This document shows positions 22,596 through 34,017 of a stretch of 64,000 nucleotides of DNA, piece by piece. Made by a program: the position numbers and the translations under genes. The number at the start of each line of letters is the position of its first letter. Position 1 is the first letter of the stretch. The notes under the pieces are model-generated. The model made no database searches and was not told the DNA's origin. It was given only the letters and a program-made list of their open reading frames with translations. Origin of the DNA: Amycolatopsis tolypomycina (lineage in GTDB: Bacteria > Actinomycetota > Actinomycetes > Mycobacteriales > Pseudonocardiaceae); assembly GCF_900105945.1 (NCBI RefSeq), contig NZ_FNSO01000004.1, positions 1,426,001 to 1,490,000 on the forward strand, read 5' to 3'.

Positions 22596-23693
22596 CTACG
22601 GGCAGACCGCCGCGTCCGTGGCGGCATACAGGTGCTGGTTCGCCCCGGCCGGTGGCGGGTTCTGGTTCAGCACCACCACTGCCCGGCGGTCGTGCGGGCC
22701 CACGCCCGACAGGTTCGTGAAGCCGATGATTCCGCCCTGGTGGCCCCAGAACTCGCCGCACGTCACCGGGATGCGGCCGAGGCCGAGGCCGTAGCCTCCG
22801 CCTGGTGCGCCCAGGTCGGCCGGGACCGTCCGTTGCATCTCCGCCAGCTCGGCCGGGCGCAAGAGGCGGCCGCCCAGGAGCGCTCCGTAGAACCGGTTCA
22901 GATCCGCCGGTGTGGAGATCAGGCCGCCCGCCGCCCACGCGATCGTCGCGTCGAAGTCGCTGAAGTCCACCAGCTTCCCGTTGAGCGGCAGGTAACCGAC
23001 CGCGTGCGGGGCCGGCAGCCGCTCGTCGCCTCGGCGGGGCAGGTACGTGTCGTGCAGGCCCAGTGGCCGGGTGATCCGGTGGGCGATCAGGTCGCTCAGC
23101 GCCTTGCCGGTCACCTTTTCGGCGAGCATCCCCGCCACGATGTAGTTCGTGTTGGAGTACGACCACTTCGTGCCCGGCGGGAACAGCGCCGGGTGCCGCA
23201 GCGCCGTCGCCACCAGCTCGGCCGGCTCGGCTCCCCGGTGGCGCAGGGCTTCCGGGTCCGTCCGGTCGAAGTCGTCCGTGTAGTTGTAGAGCCCGCTGGT
23301 GTGCTGGAGCAGCTGCCGGACCGTGATCCGCGGGTCGGGCAGGAGCCCCGGCAGGTACCGCGCGACCGGGGCGTCGAGCCGGACGCGGCCCTCGGCGACC
23401 AGTTGCAGCACCACCGTGGCGACGAACGTCTTCGTGACGCTGCCCGCCCGGTAGGAACCGTTGCGCGGGAACGGTTTCCCGGTGGCGATGTCACCCGCGC
23501 CACTGCGGACCACCCGGGTCCGGTGGCCGTCCTGGATCACCGCTTCGGCGCCCGGGACGCCGTCCTGGGCCGTCAGGACGTCGAGGCGTTGCCGCACCGG
23601 GTCCGCCGTGGCGGCCAGTGCCGGTGCCGCGGTGGTGGCGGCGAGCAGCGCGACGAGCGTGCCGGCGGTGATGGCCCGCAATGACTTCCGCAT
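22596..23693 (-). CDS. Secreted serine beta-lactamase/D-Ala-D-Ala carboxypeptidase family protein
   Basis: The 365-residue protein belongs to the class C beta-lactamase fold, nearest in style to Streptomyces R61 DD-peptidase. It has a signal peptide (MRKSLRAITAGTLVALLAAT ending near ALAA), the nucleophile motif SVTK in YRAGSVTKTF, the YSN motif in YSNTNY and the third motif HQGG in WGHQGGIIGF. ATG 23693 is preferred because an AGGGGG site and the signal peptide follow from it. It may act on peptidoglycan peptides or another ester or amide; substrate is not determinable. Confidence 0.88.
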   Translation of the reverse strand: MRKSLRAITAGTLVALLAATTAAPALAATADPVRQRLDVLTAQDGVPGAEAVIQDGHRTRVVRSGAGDIATGKPFPRNGSYRAGSVTKTFVATVVLQLVAEGRVRLDAPVARYLPGLLPDPRITVRQLLQHTSGLYNYTDDFDRTDPEALRHRGAEPAELVATALRHPALFPPGTKWSYSNTNYIVAGMLAEKVTGKALSDLIAHRITRPLGLHDTYLPRRGDERLPAPHAVGYLPLNGKLVDFSDFDATIAWAAGGLISTPADLNRFYGALLGGRLLRPAELAEMQRTVPADLGAPGGGYGLGLGRIPVTCGEFWGHQGGIIGFTNLSGVGPHDRRAVVVLNQNPPPAGANQHLYAATDAAVCP

Positions 23694-23805
23694 GAAATCG
23701 AACCCCCTGGTGTGTCGGTCTCCATGAACACTAGGGATTCCGGGACGCCGGCGGGATGAGGTAAACCGCACGATCTTCCTGCGGTGAGCCTCACCCCCGT
23801 TCGGG

Positions 23806-24468
23806 TCAACGGCCGCCGACGTGACCGGGCCGCACGACCCCCGCTTCGTACGCGATGACCACCGCCTGGCTGCGGTTGCCCGCCCCGAGCTTGGCGAAGA
23901 TGTTGCCCACGTGGGTCTTCACCGTCTCCAGGCTGATCACCAGCGCCGCTGCGATGTCCTGATTGGACAGTCCGGTGGCGATGAGCCGCAGCACCTCGGC
24001 TTCGCGGCGGGTGAGCGTCTTCGCCGCCCGCGCGTGCTCGCCGCCGCCGGGAACCCGTTCGCTCACCAGCCGGCGGATCGCCTCCGGGAACAGCAGCGAC
24101 TCGCCGGTCGCCACCGTCCGGACCGCGTGCGCGATCTCCGCCTTGCGCGCCCGCTTCAGCAGGAACCCGCTGGCCCCGGCCAGCAGCGCCTCGTGCACGT
24201 AGTCGTCGTTGTCGAACGTCGTGACGACGAGGATCTTCGGCGGCTCCGCCAGCGCCGCGAGCACCTGGCGGGTGGCCTCGATGCCGTCGGTGCCGGGCAT
24301 CCGGACGTCCATCAGCACGACGTCCGGCCGGGTCCGCCGCACCGCCGCCAGGACCTCGCCGCCGTCGGCCGCCTCGCCGACCACCGGCAGGCCCTGCTGC
24401 TCCAGCAGTGCTCGCAGGCCGGTGCGGACCAGCGGCTCGTCGTCGGCGAGCAGCACCGTCGGCGTCAC
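23806..24468 (-). CDS. NarL/FixJ-type response regulator
   Basis: The 220-residue regulator has an N-terminal receiver (LLADDEPLVRTGLRALL, phospho-acceptor Asp in VVLMDVRMPGTDG, Lys in FLLKRARK) and a C-terminal LuxR helix-turn-helix (LTRREAEVLRLIATGLSNQD ending in the recognition helix LETVKTHVGNIF). GTG 24468 overlaps the stop of its kinase by four bases, so the pair is co-translated. Target genes are unknown; the neighbouring secreted hydrolase is one candidate by position. Confidence 0.93.
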   Translation of the reverse strand: MTPTVLLADDEPLVRTGLRALLEQQGLPVVGEAADGGEVLAAVRRTRPDVVLMDVRMPGTDGIEATRQVLAALAEPPKILVVTTFDNDDYVHEALLAGASGFLLKRARKAEIAHAVRTVATGESLLFPEAIRRLVSERVPGGGEHARAAKTLTRREAEVLRLIATGLSNQDIAAALVISLETVKTHVGNIFAKLGAGNRSQAVVIAYEAGVVRPGHVGGR

Positions 24469-25664
24469 GCGCCCGCCCGCAGCGGGATCGTCGCCCGCAG
24501 CCGCCACTGCTGCCCGTCCGGCCCGGCGTCGAGCTCGCCGCGCAGGGCCTCGACGCGCTCGGCGAGCCCGGTCAGCCCGCGCCGTCCGGTCCGCGGCCCG
24601 TCGCCGGGCAGCGCGTTGACGACCGCGATGCCGAGGCGGTCCGGCCCGGCCTCGACCCGCACGTCGACCGCGCCGGGACCGGCGTGGCGCAACGCGTTGG
24701 TCAGGCCCTCCTGGACGATCCGGTACCCCTCGCGCGACACCGTGGCGGGCAGCGCCGCGACCGGCCCGGTGACGGCCAGGCGCACGTCGAGCCCGGCTTC
24801 GCGGGCCCGCACGGCGAGCACGTCCACTTCGGCGAGCGTGCGCGTCGGCGCCGTGGCGGCCGGCTCCTCGCGCAGCAGGCCCAGGACGTGGTCGAGGTCC
24901 TCGAGGGCGCTTCGGGACGCTTCTTCGATCGTGCCGAGTGCGCGCCGGGCCTGCACCGGGTCCGTCTCGACGAGGTCGGCCGCGGCCGCCGCCTGGATCG
25001 TCGACGTCGTCAGCGTGTGCCCGATCGAGTCGTGCAGCTCCCGGGCCAGCCGGTTGCGCTGGGCGAGGACGGCGGCGCGGCGCTCGGCCAGCGCCGTGCG
25101 TTCGGAGCCGGACGGGCCCAGCAGCGCCTCCGCGCCGGCCCGGAAGGCGCGGGTGGTGGCCGCGAGCAGCACGACAGCCACGACGAGCAGCACGAACCCG
25201 AACGGGACCGTCCACCCGCCGAGCGGGACGTCGTCCCAGAACAGGCTGATGGTGTCCTGGCCGCCGGTCAGCCAGACCAGCGGCACGAGCAGGCCCAGGC
25301 TCAGGAAGGCGAGCACGGTCAGCAGGATGCCGCTCAGCCCCGTGTGCAGGGCGAGCCACAGGCCCGAGCGCAGCCGCGCGCCGGCGTCGGGGCGCCCGGC
25401 CGGGGCGGGGATCCTGGTGCCGAGCAGCACGTTCGCCAGGCCGATGCCGGCCCGTCGCACCGGCCCCAGCAGGCCCAGCAACCCCATCAGCACCGCCACG
25501 GCGACCAGGGCGAGCAACGCCCGGACCCGTGAATCGGCCTCCACGGACACGGCCGCGACAAGCGCGAAGGGCGAGGCCGGCACCGTCAGCACGGCACCCG
25601 CGACGGCGAACGGGAGGCTGCGGTAGCTGCCGATCCGCGCCAGGGACTGGAAGAATCCGGACAT
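24465..25664 (-). CDS. Sensor histidine kinase (HisKA_3), partner of the response regulator
   Basis: The 399-residue kinase has several N-terminal membrane helices (LLALVAVAVLMGLLGLLGPV; GILLTVLAFLSLGLLVPLVW; VPFGFVLLVVAVVLLAATT), then the HisKA_3 dimerisation helix with the phospho-acceptor His in LARELHDSIGHTLT. A degenerate-looking HATPase domain carries NALRHAGPG and GRRGLTGLAERVE. No large extracellular sensor is present, so it may sense membrane or envelope state, in the manner of DesK or LiaS types. It overlaps its regulator by four bases. Confidence 0.92.
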   Translation of the reverse strand: MSGFFQSLARIGSYRSLPFAVAGAVLTVPASPFALVAAVSVEADSRVRALLALVAVAVLMGLLGLLGPVRRAGIGLANVLLGTRIPAPAGRPDAGARLRSGLWLALHTGLSGILLTVLAFLSLGLLVPLVWLTGGQDTISLFWDDVPLGGWTVPFGFVLLVVAVVLLAATTRAFRAGAEALLGPSGSERTALAERRAAVLAQRNRLARELHDSIGHTLTTSTIQAAAAADLVETDPVQARRALGTIEEASRSALEDLDHVLGLLREEPAATAPTRTLAEVDVLAVRAREAGLDVRLAVTGPVAALPATVSREGYRIVQEGLTNALRHAGPGAVDVRVEAGPDRLGIAVVNALPGDGPRTGRRGLTGLAERVEALRGELDAGPDGQQWRLRATIPLRAGA

Positions 25665-25759
25665 GACGGCGAGCCTATGGCCGCCCGTGTGGCCCCCGCC
25701 TCCCTCTCCGGAGCCAGATCCTGGTCACAACCGGTTAGCGAGCGTTAGCGCCGTCCTCC

Positions 25760-25765
25760 TACACT
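25760..25765 (+). promoter_or_regulatory. -10 element giving a leaderless rpe transcript
   Basis: TACACT ends six bases before the rpe GTG at 25772, so transcription would start at or beside the start codon. No ribosome site is present upstream, and no good -35 box is seen. Leaderless GTG genes with TAnnnT elements are common in actinobacteria. Confidence 0.55.
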
Positions 25766-25771
25766 CGGGAC

Positions 25772-26458
25772 GTGGCAGACCGACCTTTGATCGCCCCCAG
25801 CATCCTCGCGGCGGACTTCGCCCGGCTCGGCGAGGAGATCGCCGCCGTGGCCGGCGGCGGGGAGACCCGCGCCGACTGGGTCCACGTCGACGTCATGGAC
25901 GCGCACTTCGTGCCCAACCTGACCCTCGGCCTGCCGGTGGCCAAGGCCCTGATCGACAGCACCGACCTGCCGATCGACTGCCACCTGATGATCGACGACC
26001 CGGACCGCTGGGCGATCGGGTACGCCGAGGCCGGCGCCTACAACGTCACCGTGCACGCCGAAGCCGCGAAGGACCCGGTCGCGCTGGCGAAGAACCTGCG
26101 GGCCGCGGGCGCGAAGGCGGGCCTGTCGATCAAGCCGGGCACCGCGCTCGAGCCGTGGCTCGACGCGCTCAAGCACTACGACACGCTGCTGGTCATGTCG
26201 GTCGAGCCCGGCTTCGGCGGGCAGTCGTTCATCGCCGACGTCCTGGAGAAGGTCCGCACCGCGCGGCGGCTGGTCGACACCGGCCACCTGAAGCTGATCG
26301 TCGAGATCGACGGCGGCATCAACACCGACACCATCGAGCAGGCCGCCGAGGCGGGCGTCGACTGCTTCGTCGCCGGGTCCGCCGTCTACGGCGCCGGCGA
26401 TCCGGGCAAGGCGGTCGCCGCGCTGCGCGAACAGGCGGCCCGCGGCCGGGCCGGCTGA
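25772..26458 (+). CDS. rpe: Ribulose-phosphate 3-epimerase
   Basis: Rpe interconverts ribulose-5-phosphate and xylulose-5-phosphate in the pentose-phosphate cycle. The 228-residue TIM-barrel protein has [16 protein letters not shown], the metal-site [14 protein letters not shown], the catalytic [20 protein letters not shown], and [10 protein letters not shown] near the C-terminus. The whole length is normal. It begins the riboflavin gene group here; ribD, which often follows rpe, is not present. Confidence 0.96.
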   Translation: MADRPLIAPSILAADFARLGEEIAAVAGGGETRADWVHVDVMDAHFVPNLTLGLPVAKALIDSTDLPIDCHLMIDDPDRWAIGYAEAGAYNVTVHAEAAKDPVALAKNLRAAGAKAGLSIKPGTALEPWLDALKHYDTLLVMSVEPGFGGQSFIADVLEKVRTARRLVDTGHLKLIVEIDGGINTDTIEQAAEAGVDCFVAGSAVYGAGDPGKAVAALREQAARGRAG

Positions 26459-26537
26459 CCTCGCAGCGGCACCGGAGAAGCCACCGGGCCGCGGCGGGTG
26501 TTGGATGGAAGGACCGGCTTACGAGGAGGCAGCGCAC

Positions 26538-27154
26538 GTGTTCACCGGCATAGTCGAGGAGATCGGCGAAGTCACCGCGGTGGAGCAGCTGACGAACGCG
26601 GCCCGGCTGCGCGTCCGCGGCCCGCTGGTCACCAGCGACGCCGGGCACGGCGACTCGATCGCGGTCAGCGGGGTCTGCCTGACCGTCGTCGAGGTCACCG
26701 GCGGCGAGTTCACCGTCGACGTCGTCGACGAGACGCTGCAGCGGTCGAGCCTCGCCAAGGTCGCGGTCGGCGACCGGGTCAACCTCGAGCGTGCCACCCC
26801 GGCCGGCGGCCGGCTCGGCGGGCACATCATGCAGGGCCACGTCGACGGGACCGGCGTGTTCCTCGGCCGCGACGAGAACGGCGTCACGACGTTCGCGCTG
26901 CCGGCGCACCTGTCCCGGTACGTGGTCGAGAAGGGCTCCATCGCGGTCGACGGGATCTCCCTGACGGTGGCCGCGGTGACCGCCGACCAGTTCAAGGTGG
27001 CGCTGATCCCGACCACCCTGGAGGTGACCACGCTCGGCGGCCGGGAGACCGGCGACCTGGTCAACCTCGAGGTCGACGTGGTCGCGAAGTACGTGGAAAA
27101 GCTGGCCGAGGCGCACATCCGCGACCAGGTGCAGAATCAGCACGGAGGAGCGTC

Positions 27155-27158
<4 letters not shown>
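26538..27158 (+). CDS. ribC: Riboflavin synthase alpha chain
   Basis: The enzyme dismutates two 6,7-dimethyl-8-ribityllumazine molecules to riboflavin. The 206-residue protein opens with the invariant [12 protein letters not shown] and has two lumazine-binding repeats ([12 protein letters not shown] and [12 protein letters not shown]), the first with [12 protein letters not shown] after it. GTG 26538 is chosen for this N-terminus and the GAGGAGG site at 26523-26529. The 79-bp space upstream leaves no room for a standard FMN riboswitch. Its stop overlaps the ribBA ATG. Confidence 0.96.
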
Positions 27159-29420
<2,262 letters not shown>

Positions 29421-29425
29421 CGGCC

Positions 29426-30202
29426 TCAGAGGTCGACGTCCACCACGATCGGCGCGTGGTCCGACGGCCCCTTGCCCTTGCGCGCATTCCGGTCCACATA
29501 GGAATCCGTGACGGCGGAGGTGAACGCCTCGTTCCCGTACACCAGGTCGATCCGCATGCCCTTGTTGTTCGGGAAGTTCCCCGCCCGGTAGTCCCAGTAC
29601 GTGAACGGGTGGTCGTACTTCAACGGCCGCGGGAAGACGTCCGACAGGCCCAGCTTCCGCAGGCGTGCCAGTGCATCGCGTTCCGGGGGAGTCACGTGCG
29701 TCGACTCCGCGAACAGCGCGATGTCCCAGACGTCCTCGTCGGTCGGCGCCACGTTGAAGTCGCCGAGCACCGCGAACGGCCCGGACGACAGCTCCGAAGC
29801 CACCAGCGAGTGCAGCGACGACAGCCACTCCAGCTTGTACGCGTAGTGCGGGTTGTCCGGCTCGCGCCCGTTGGGCACGTACACCGACCACAGCCGCACG
29901 CCTCCGCAGGTGGCGCCCACCGCGCGCGCTTCCGCGGCACCTTCGAACGACGGCTCGCCCGGCAGCCCGCGCACGACGTCCGACAGGCCCACCCGCGACA
30001 CGATGCCGACACCGTTCCAGCGCCCCAGCCCGTACGCCGCCACCTCGTAGCCCAGCGCTTCGATCTCGGCCGCCGGGAACGCCTCCGTGGTGTTCTTCAG
30101 CTCCTGCAGGCACAGCACGTCCGGCGCCGTCTCCTCCAGGAAACCCAGCACACGCGGGAGGCGGGGGATGATGGAGTTCACGTTCCAGGTGGCGATCCGC
30201 AT
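29426..30202 (-). CDS. xthA: Exonuclease III-family AP endonuclease/exodeoxyribonuclease
   Basis: The 258-residue member of the EEP nuclease family cuts abasic sites and 3'-damaged ends. Motifs are MRIATWNVNSI, the metal Glu in VLCLQELKNT, NGVGIVSR, the catalytic VYVPNGREPDNP, VLGDFNVAPTDEDVWD and the C-terminal PSDHAPIVVDVDL with its Asp-His pair. All active-site residues appear intact. The start ATG 30202 begins MRIATWNV as in homologues. The gene lies just downstream of a protease terminator and needs its own promoter. Confidence 0.93.
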   Translation of the reverse strand: MRIATWNVNSIIPRLPRVLGFLEETAPDVLCLQELKNTTEAFPAAEIEALGYEVAAYGLGRWNGVGIVSRVGLSDVVRGLPGEPSFEGAAEARAVGATCGGVRLWSVYVPNGREPDNPHYAYKLEWLSSLHSLVASELSSGPFAVLGDFNVAPTDEDVWDIALFAESTHVTPPERDALARLRKLGLSDVFPRPLKYDHPFTYWDYRAGNFPNNKGMRIDLVYGNEAFTSAVTDSYVDRNARKGKGPSDHAPIVVDVDL

Positions 30203-30231
30203 GCCCGCGAGCATCCCACACGCCACCGACG

Positions 30232-30262
30232 AAAACGGGGCGGCGCCGGAAGCGCCGCCCCG
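30232..30262 (-). terminator. Rho-independent terminator of the serine protease gene
   Basis: An 11-bp perfect stem with a five-base loop (arm GGGGCGGCGC) is followed on the minus strand by TTTT. It lies 11 bases after the protease stop and separates it from the exonuclease gene. Confidence 0.85.
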
Positions 30263-30273
30263 TGGGAGAAATG

Positions 30274-30996
30274 TCAGACGCCCGAGGTCGTCCGGATCCA
30301 GGTCCGGCTCGCCGCCACGCTCGCGTAGTTGTTGGTGCCGCGCGTGTTCGACCCGCTCTGGTTCTGGACCGTCGACGCGACGCCGACCTGGACACCGTTG
30401 GCCACCTGGGGCCCGCCCGAGTCGCCCTTCCACGCCGAGCCGTTGATGCCGACGCTCTGGATCGCGCGGCCGCCGTAGGCGTCCGTGGAGCGGCCCGTCA
30501 CCTGGACGTTCGCCGTCTTCAGGGACGTCGCCGGCGGGCCGGTCGGGGTCGCGCGGCCCCAGCCGTAGATCTGGTTGGTGCTGCCCGTCGCCGGGTCCGA
30601 GCTGCCCAGCGAGATCGGGGAGGCGCTGGTCGCCGAGGCCAGGTGCAGCAGCGCGATGTCGCCGTTGGGGGACTCGTACTCGCCGTCGACGGCGATCTTC
30701 GTGCCCGAGAGCAGCGTGTTGCTGCCGACCCGGACGTACATGCCCGAGCCGTCCTGGTCCAGGCAGTGCACCGCCGTCAGCACCCAGCGCGACGCGATGA
30801 CCGTGCCGGAGCAGTTGAAGCCCTGGTAGTCGCGGCCGGGCGTGTTGACGTACACCTGGGCGCCCCAGGAGACCGTCGGGGCGGTGGTGCCGCCGACGAT
30901 GTTCGGCTGGACGCCCGCGGAGGCGATCGCGCCACCGGCGAGGGTCAGCGCGACGGCGGCCGCCGAGGCGGCGCCGAGGAGACGGAGAGAGCTCAC
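30274..30996 (-). CDS. Secreted trypsin-like serine protease (S1 family)
   Basis: The 240-residue preproprotein has a signal peptide (VSSLRLLGAASAAAVALTLA, cleavage near ASA), the mature start IVGGTTAPTV, and a full triad: His in TAVHCL, Asp in GDIALLHL and Ser in KGDSGGPQV. Three cysteines are present, fewer than in vertebrate trypsins. The short stretch between signal and IVGG is a minimal propeptide. AAAGGA precedes GTG 30996. It resembles actinomycete secreted proteases and has its own terminator. Confidence 0.92.
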   Translation of the reverse strand: MSSLRLLGAASAAAVALTLAGGAIASAGVQPNIVGGTTAPTVSWGAQVYVNTPGRDYQGFNCSGTVIASRWVLTAVHCLDQDGSGMYVRVGSNTLLSGTKIAVDGEYESPNGDIALLHLASATSASPISLGSSDPATGSTNQIYGWGRATPTGPPATSLKTANVQVTGRSTDAYGGRAIQSVGINGSAWKGDSGGPQVANGVQVGVASTVQNQSGSNTRGTNNYASVAASRTWIRTTSGV

Positions 30997-31133
30997 GGTG
31001 GTGATCCTTTCGGAGGGGGACCGGATCGGCCGGTCGGAAAGTAACCACCGGATCACCCAGGGGGACACCGACGAAGGTCGGAAACGGACGAACACCCTAC
31101 TTCCGGTGGGCCAGCCGGGGGCGCTCCGGAAAC

Positions 31134-31155
31134 TGTCGGTGCCTCCCCATAGTCT
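31134..31155 (+). promoter_or_regulatory. PafBC-type DNA-damage promoter of uvrC
   Basis: TGTCGGTG (31134-31141), eight bases, then TAGTCT (31150-31155) match TGTCRGTG-N8-TAnnnT completely. Six bases separate TAGTCT from the uvrC GTG, so the start of transcription should coincide with the start codon. The GGAGG at 31156-31160 is one base from GTG and cannot serve as its ribosome site. Association with an excision-repair gene supports a damage-response role. Confidence 0.7.
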
Positions 31156-31161
31156 GGAGGA

Positions 31162-33117
31162 GTGGCTGACCCGACCACCTACCGTCCCTCGCCGGGGAGC
31201 ATCCCGGATGCCCCTGGCGTGTACAAGTTCCGCGACGCGACCAAGCGGGTCATCTACGTCGGCAAGGCGAAAAGCCTCCGCAGCAGGCTGAACTCCTACT
31301 TCGCCGACCTCTCCGGCCTGCACCCGCGCACCCGCCAGATGGTCACCACGGCCGCGAGCGTCGAATGGACCGTCGTCACCACCGAGGTCGAAGCGCTCCA
31401 GCTCGAGTACAACTGGATCAAGGAGTTCGACCCCCGGTTCAACGTCCGCTACCGCGACGACAAGAGCTACCCGGTGCTCGCGGTGACGCTGAACGAGGAG
31501 TTCCCCCGCCTGCACGTCTACCGCGGCGCCCGCAAGAAGGGCGTCCGGTACTTCGGCCCGTACGCGCACGCGTGGGCCATCCGCGAGACCCTCGACCTGC
31601 TGCTGCGCGTCTTCCCCGCGCGCACCTGCTCGGCGGGGGTGTTCCGGCGCCACGGCCAGATCGGCAGGCCCTGCCTGCTCGGCTACATCGACAAGTGCTC
31701 GGCGCCGTGCGTGGGCCGCGTCTCGGCCGACGAACACCGCGACATCGTCGAGGACTTCTGCGACTTCCTGGCCGGCAAGACCGACGTCATGATCAAGCGC
31801 CTCGAAGCCGAGATGGCGGCCGCGTCCGAGGAACTGGAGTTCGAGCGCGCGGCCCGGCTGCGCGACGACCTCGGCGCCCTGCGCCGCGCCATGGAGAAGC
31901 AGGCCGTCGTGCTCGGCGACGGCACGGACGCCGACGTCGTCGCCTTCGCCCACGACGAGCTCGAAGCCGCCGTCCAGGTCTTCCACGTGCGCGGCGGCCG
32001 GGTCCGCGGCCAGCGCGGCTGGGTCATCGACAAGGCCGAGGAGATGGACGTGCCGGCCCTGGTCGACCACTTCCTCACCCAGTTCTACGGCGACGAGGCC
32101 GAGCTCGACGCCCGCGACGACGTCGACTCCGGCCCGGTCGTCCCACGCGAGGTCCTGGTCCCGGAGCTGCCCGCGGACGCCGAAGCGGTCGCGGAGTGGC
32201 TCACCGGGCTGCGCGGCTCGCGGGTCCAGCTGCGGGTGCCGCAGCGCGGCGACAAGAAGGCACTGGCCGAGACCGTGCAGCGCAACGCGGGCGAGGCCTT
32301 CACCCAGCACAAGCTGCGCCGCGCCGGCGACCTCACGGCCCGCTCGGCGGCGCTCACCGAGCTGCAGGAGTTCCTCGCCCTCGACACCGCGCCGCTGCGC
32401 ATCGAGTGCGTCGACATCAGCCACATCCAGGGCAGCGACGTCGTCGCGTCGCTCGTCGTGTTCGAAGACGGCCTCGCGCGCAAGTCCGAGTACCGGCGCT
32501 TCGCGCTCCGCGAGGCCGCCACCGAGGGTGACGTCGCTTCGATCGCCGAGGTCGTGCGAAGGCGCTTCTACCGCTACCTCAAGGAAACCGCGGAAGACAC
32601 GGACAAGCCCGGCCTCGACCCGGAGACCGGGCGGCCGAAGAAGTTCGCCTACCCGCCGAACCTGCTGGTCGTCGACGGTGCGGGCCCGCAGGCCACGGCG
32701 GCCGCGGACGTGCTGGCCGAGCTCGGCATCACCGACATCGCCGTGGTGGGGCTGGCCAAGCGGCTCGAAGAGGTCTGGCTGCCCGCCGACCCCGATCCGG
32801 TGATCCTGCCCCGGACGTCGGAGGCGCTGTACCTGCTGCAGCGGCTGCGTGACGAGGCCCACCGCTTCGCCATCGCCTACCACCGCGAGAAGCGCTCCAA
32901 GCGCCTGGTGACGTCCGAATTGGACAGTGTGCCCGGGCTGGGGCAGGCTCGCCGCACCGCGCTGATCAAGCACTTCGGCTCGGTGAAGAAGCTCAAGCAG
33001 GCCAGGATCGAAGAGATCGAGGCGGTGCCCGGCTTCGGCAGGCGCACCGCGGAGGCCGTGGTCGCCGCGCTGGCCGGGGAGTCCGGCGCGAGCAACGGCA
33101 CGGAAGCAGGGGAGTAG
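31162..33117 (+). CDS. uvrC: UvrABC system protein C
   Basis: UvrC makes both incisions in nucleotide excision repair. The 651-residue protein has the N-terminal GIY-YIG nuclease ([20 protein letters not shown]), a cysteine-containing region ([10 protein letters not shown]), the UVR motif in [20 protein letters not shown], the RNase H-like C-terminal nuclease ([29 protein letters not shown]) and a double helix-hairpin-helix ([34 protein letters not shown]). It heads the uvrC-rapZ-yvcK-whiA group. Confidence 0.97.
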   Translation: MADPTTYRPSPGSIPDAPGVYKFRDATKRVIYVGKAKSLRSRLNSYFADLSGLHPRTRQMVTTAASVEWTVVTTEVEALQLEYNWIKEFDPRFNVRYRDDKSYPVLAVTLNEEFPRLHVYRGARKKGVRYFGPYAHAWAIRETLDLLLRVFPARTCSAGVFRRHGQIGRPCLLGYIDKCSAPCVGRVSADEHRDIVEDFCDFLAGKTDVMIKRLEAEMAAASEELEFERAARLRDDLGALRRAMEKQAVVLGDGTDADVVAFAHDELEAAVQVFHVRGGRVRGQRGWVIDKAEEMDVPALVDHFLTQFYGDEAELDARDDVDSGPVVPREVLVPELPADAEAVAEWLTGLRGSRVQLRVPQRGDKKALAETVQRNAGEAFTQHKLRRAGDLTARSAALTELQEFLALDTAPLRIECVDISHIQGSDVVASLVVFEDGLARKSEYRRFALREAATEGDVASIAEVVRRRFYRYLKETAEDTDKPGLDPETGRPKKFAYPPNLLVVDGAGPQATAAADVLAELGITDIAVVGLAKRLEEVWLPADPDPVILPRTSEALYLLQRLRDEAHRFAIAYHREKRSKRLVTSELDSVPGLGQARRTALIKHFGSVKKLKQARIEEIEAVPGFGRRTAEAVVAALAGESGASNGTEAGE

Positions 33118-33126
33118 GGAAACACA

Positions 33127-34017
33127 GTGAGTGCGCAAGAGGAGATCCGCGGCTCCGGCATGGAGGTCGCGGTCGTGTCCGGGTTGTCCGGGGCGGGCCG
33201 CAGCACGGCGGCCAAGTGCCTGGAGGACCTGGGCTGGTTCGTCGTCGACAACCTGCCCCCGGAGCTGATCGCGACGATGGTCGAGCTGGGCGCGCAGGCG
33301 CGCGGCGCGATCACGAAGGTGGCGGTGGTGATGGACGTGCGCTCGCGCGCGTTCACCGACGACCTGGCCTCGGTGATCAAGGACCTCGACGCCCGGGGCT
33401 ACAAGCCGCGGGTGCTGTTCCTGGAGGCGACTGACGCGGTGCTGGTGCGGCGCTTCGAGGCCGTCCGCCGCGGGCACCCGATGCAGGGCGACGGCCGGCT
33501 CGCCGACGGCATCACCGCGGAGCGGACGCTGCTGGAGCCGCTGCGCGAAGAGGCCGACCTGGTGCTCGACACGTCGTCGCTGTCGGTGCACGACCTGCGC
33601 GCCAAGATCGAGGACGCGTTCGGCTCCGAGGCGAGCACCCAGACCCGGGTCACCGTGCTGTCCTTCGGCTACAAGTACGGCCTGCCGATGGACGCCGACC
33701 TGGTGATGGACGTCCGGTTCCTGCCCAACCCGTTCTGGATCCCGGAGCTGCGCGAGCACACCGGTCTCGACGGTGAAGTGCGCAACTACGTCCTCTCCCA
33801 GGAGGGGGCCGAGGAGTTCCTCGACCGCTACCACCAACTGCTGCGGCTGATCGGCGCCGGCTACAAGCGCGAGGGCAAGCGGTACCTGACGCTCGCCGTC
33901 GGCTGCACCGGCGGCAAGCACCGCAGCGTGGCGCTGTCGGTGGAGCTCGCCCAGCGTCTGTCCAAAGAAGACGGTATGGCCGTGAAGGTGGTGCACCGCG
34001 ACCTTGGTCGTGAATAA
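33127..34017 (+). CDS. rapZ: RapZ/YvcJ-like nucleotide-binding protein
   Basis: The 296-residue P-loop protein has the modified Walker A GLSGAGRSTAAK with Arg in place of the usual Lys, Walker B-like VVDNLPPELI, and the conserved C-terminal FGYKYGLPMDADLVMDVRF and GCTGGKHRSVAL. In gamma-proteobacteria RapZ controls small RNA decay, but the role in actinobacteria is not established. It begins ten bases after uvrC and overlaps the likely yvcK start, in the conserved order. Confidence 0.93.
   Translation: MSAQEEIRGSGMEVAVVSGLSGAGRSTAAKCLEDLGWFVVDNLPPELIATMVELGAQARGAITKVAVVMDVRSRAFTDDLASVIKDLDARGYKPRVLFLEATDAVLVRRFEAVRRGHPMQGDGRLADGITAERTLLEPLREEADLVLDTSSLSVHDLRAKIEDAFGSEASTQTRVTVLSFGYKYGLPMDADLVMDVRFLPNPFWIPELREHTGLDGEVRNYVLSQEGAEEFLDRYHQLLRLIGAGYKREGKRYLTLAVGCTGGKHRSVALSVELAQRLSKEDGMAVKVVHRDLGRE

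Noticed and set aside
26459..26537. FMN riboswitch before ribC
   Set aside because: Only 79 bases are available and no conserved RFN segments are visible.
33565..33590. TGTCGGTG inside rapZ (also within yvcK-side and PH-protein coding sequence)
   Set aside because: These lie in coding sequence and lack TAnnnT eight bases on.
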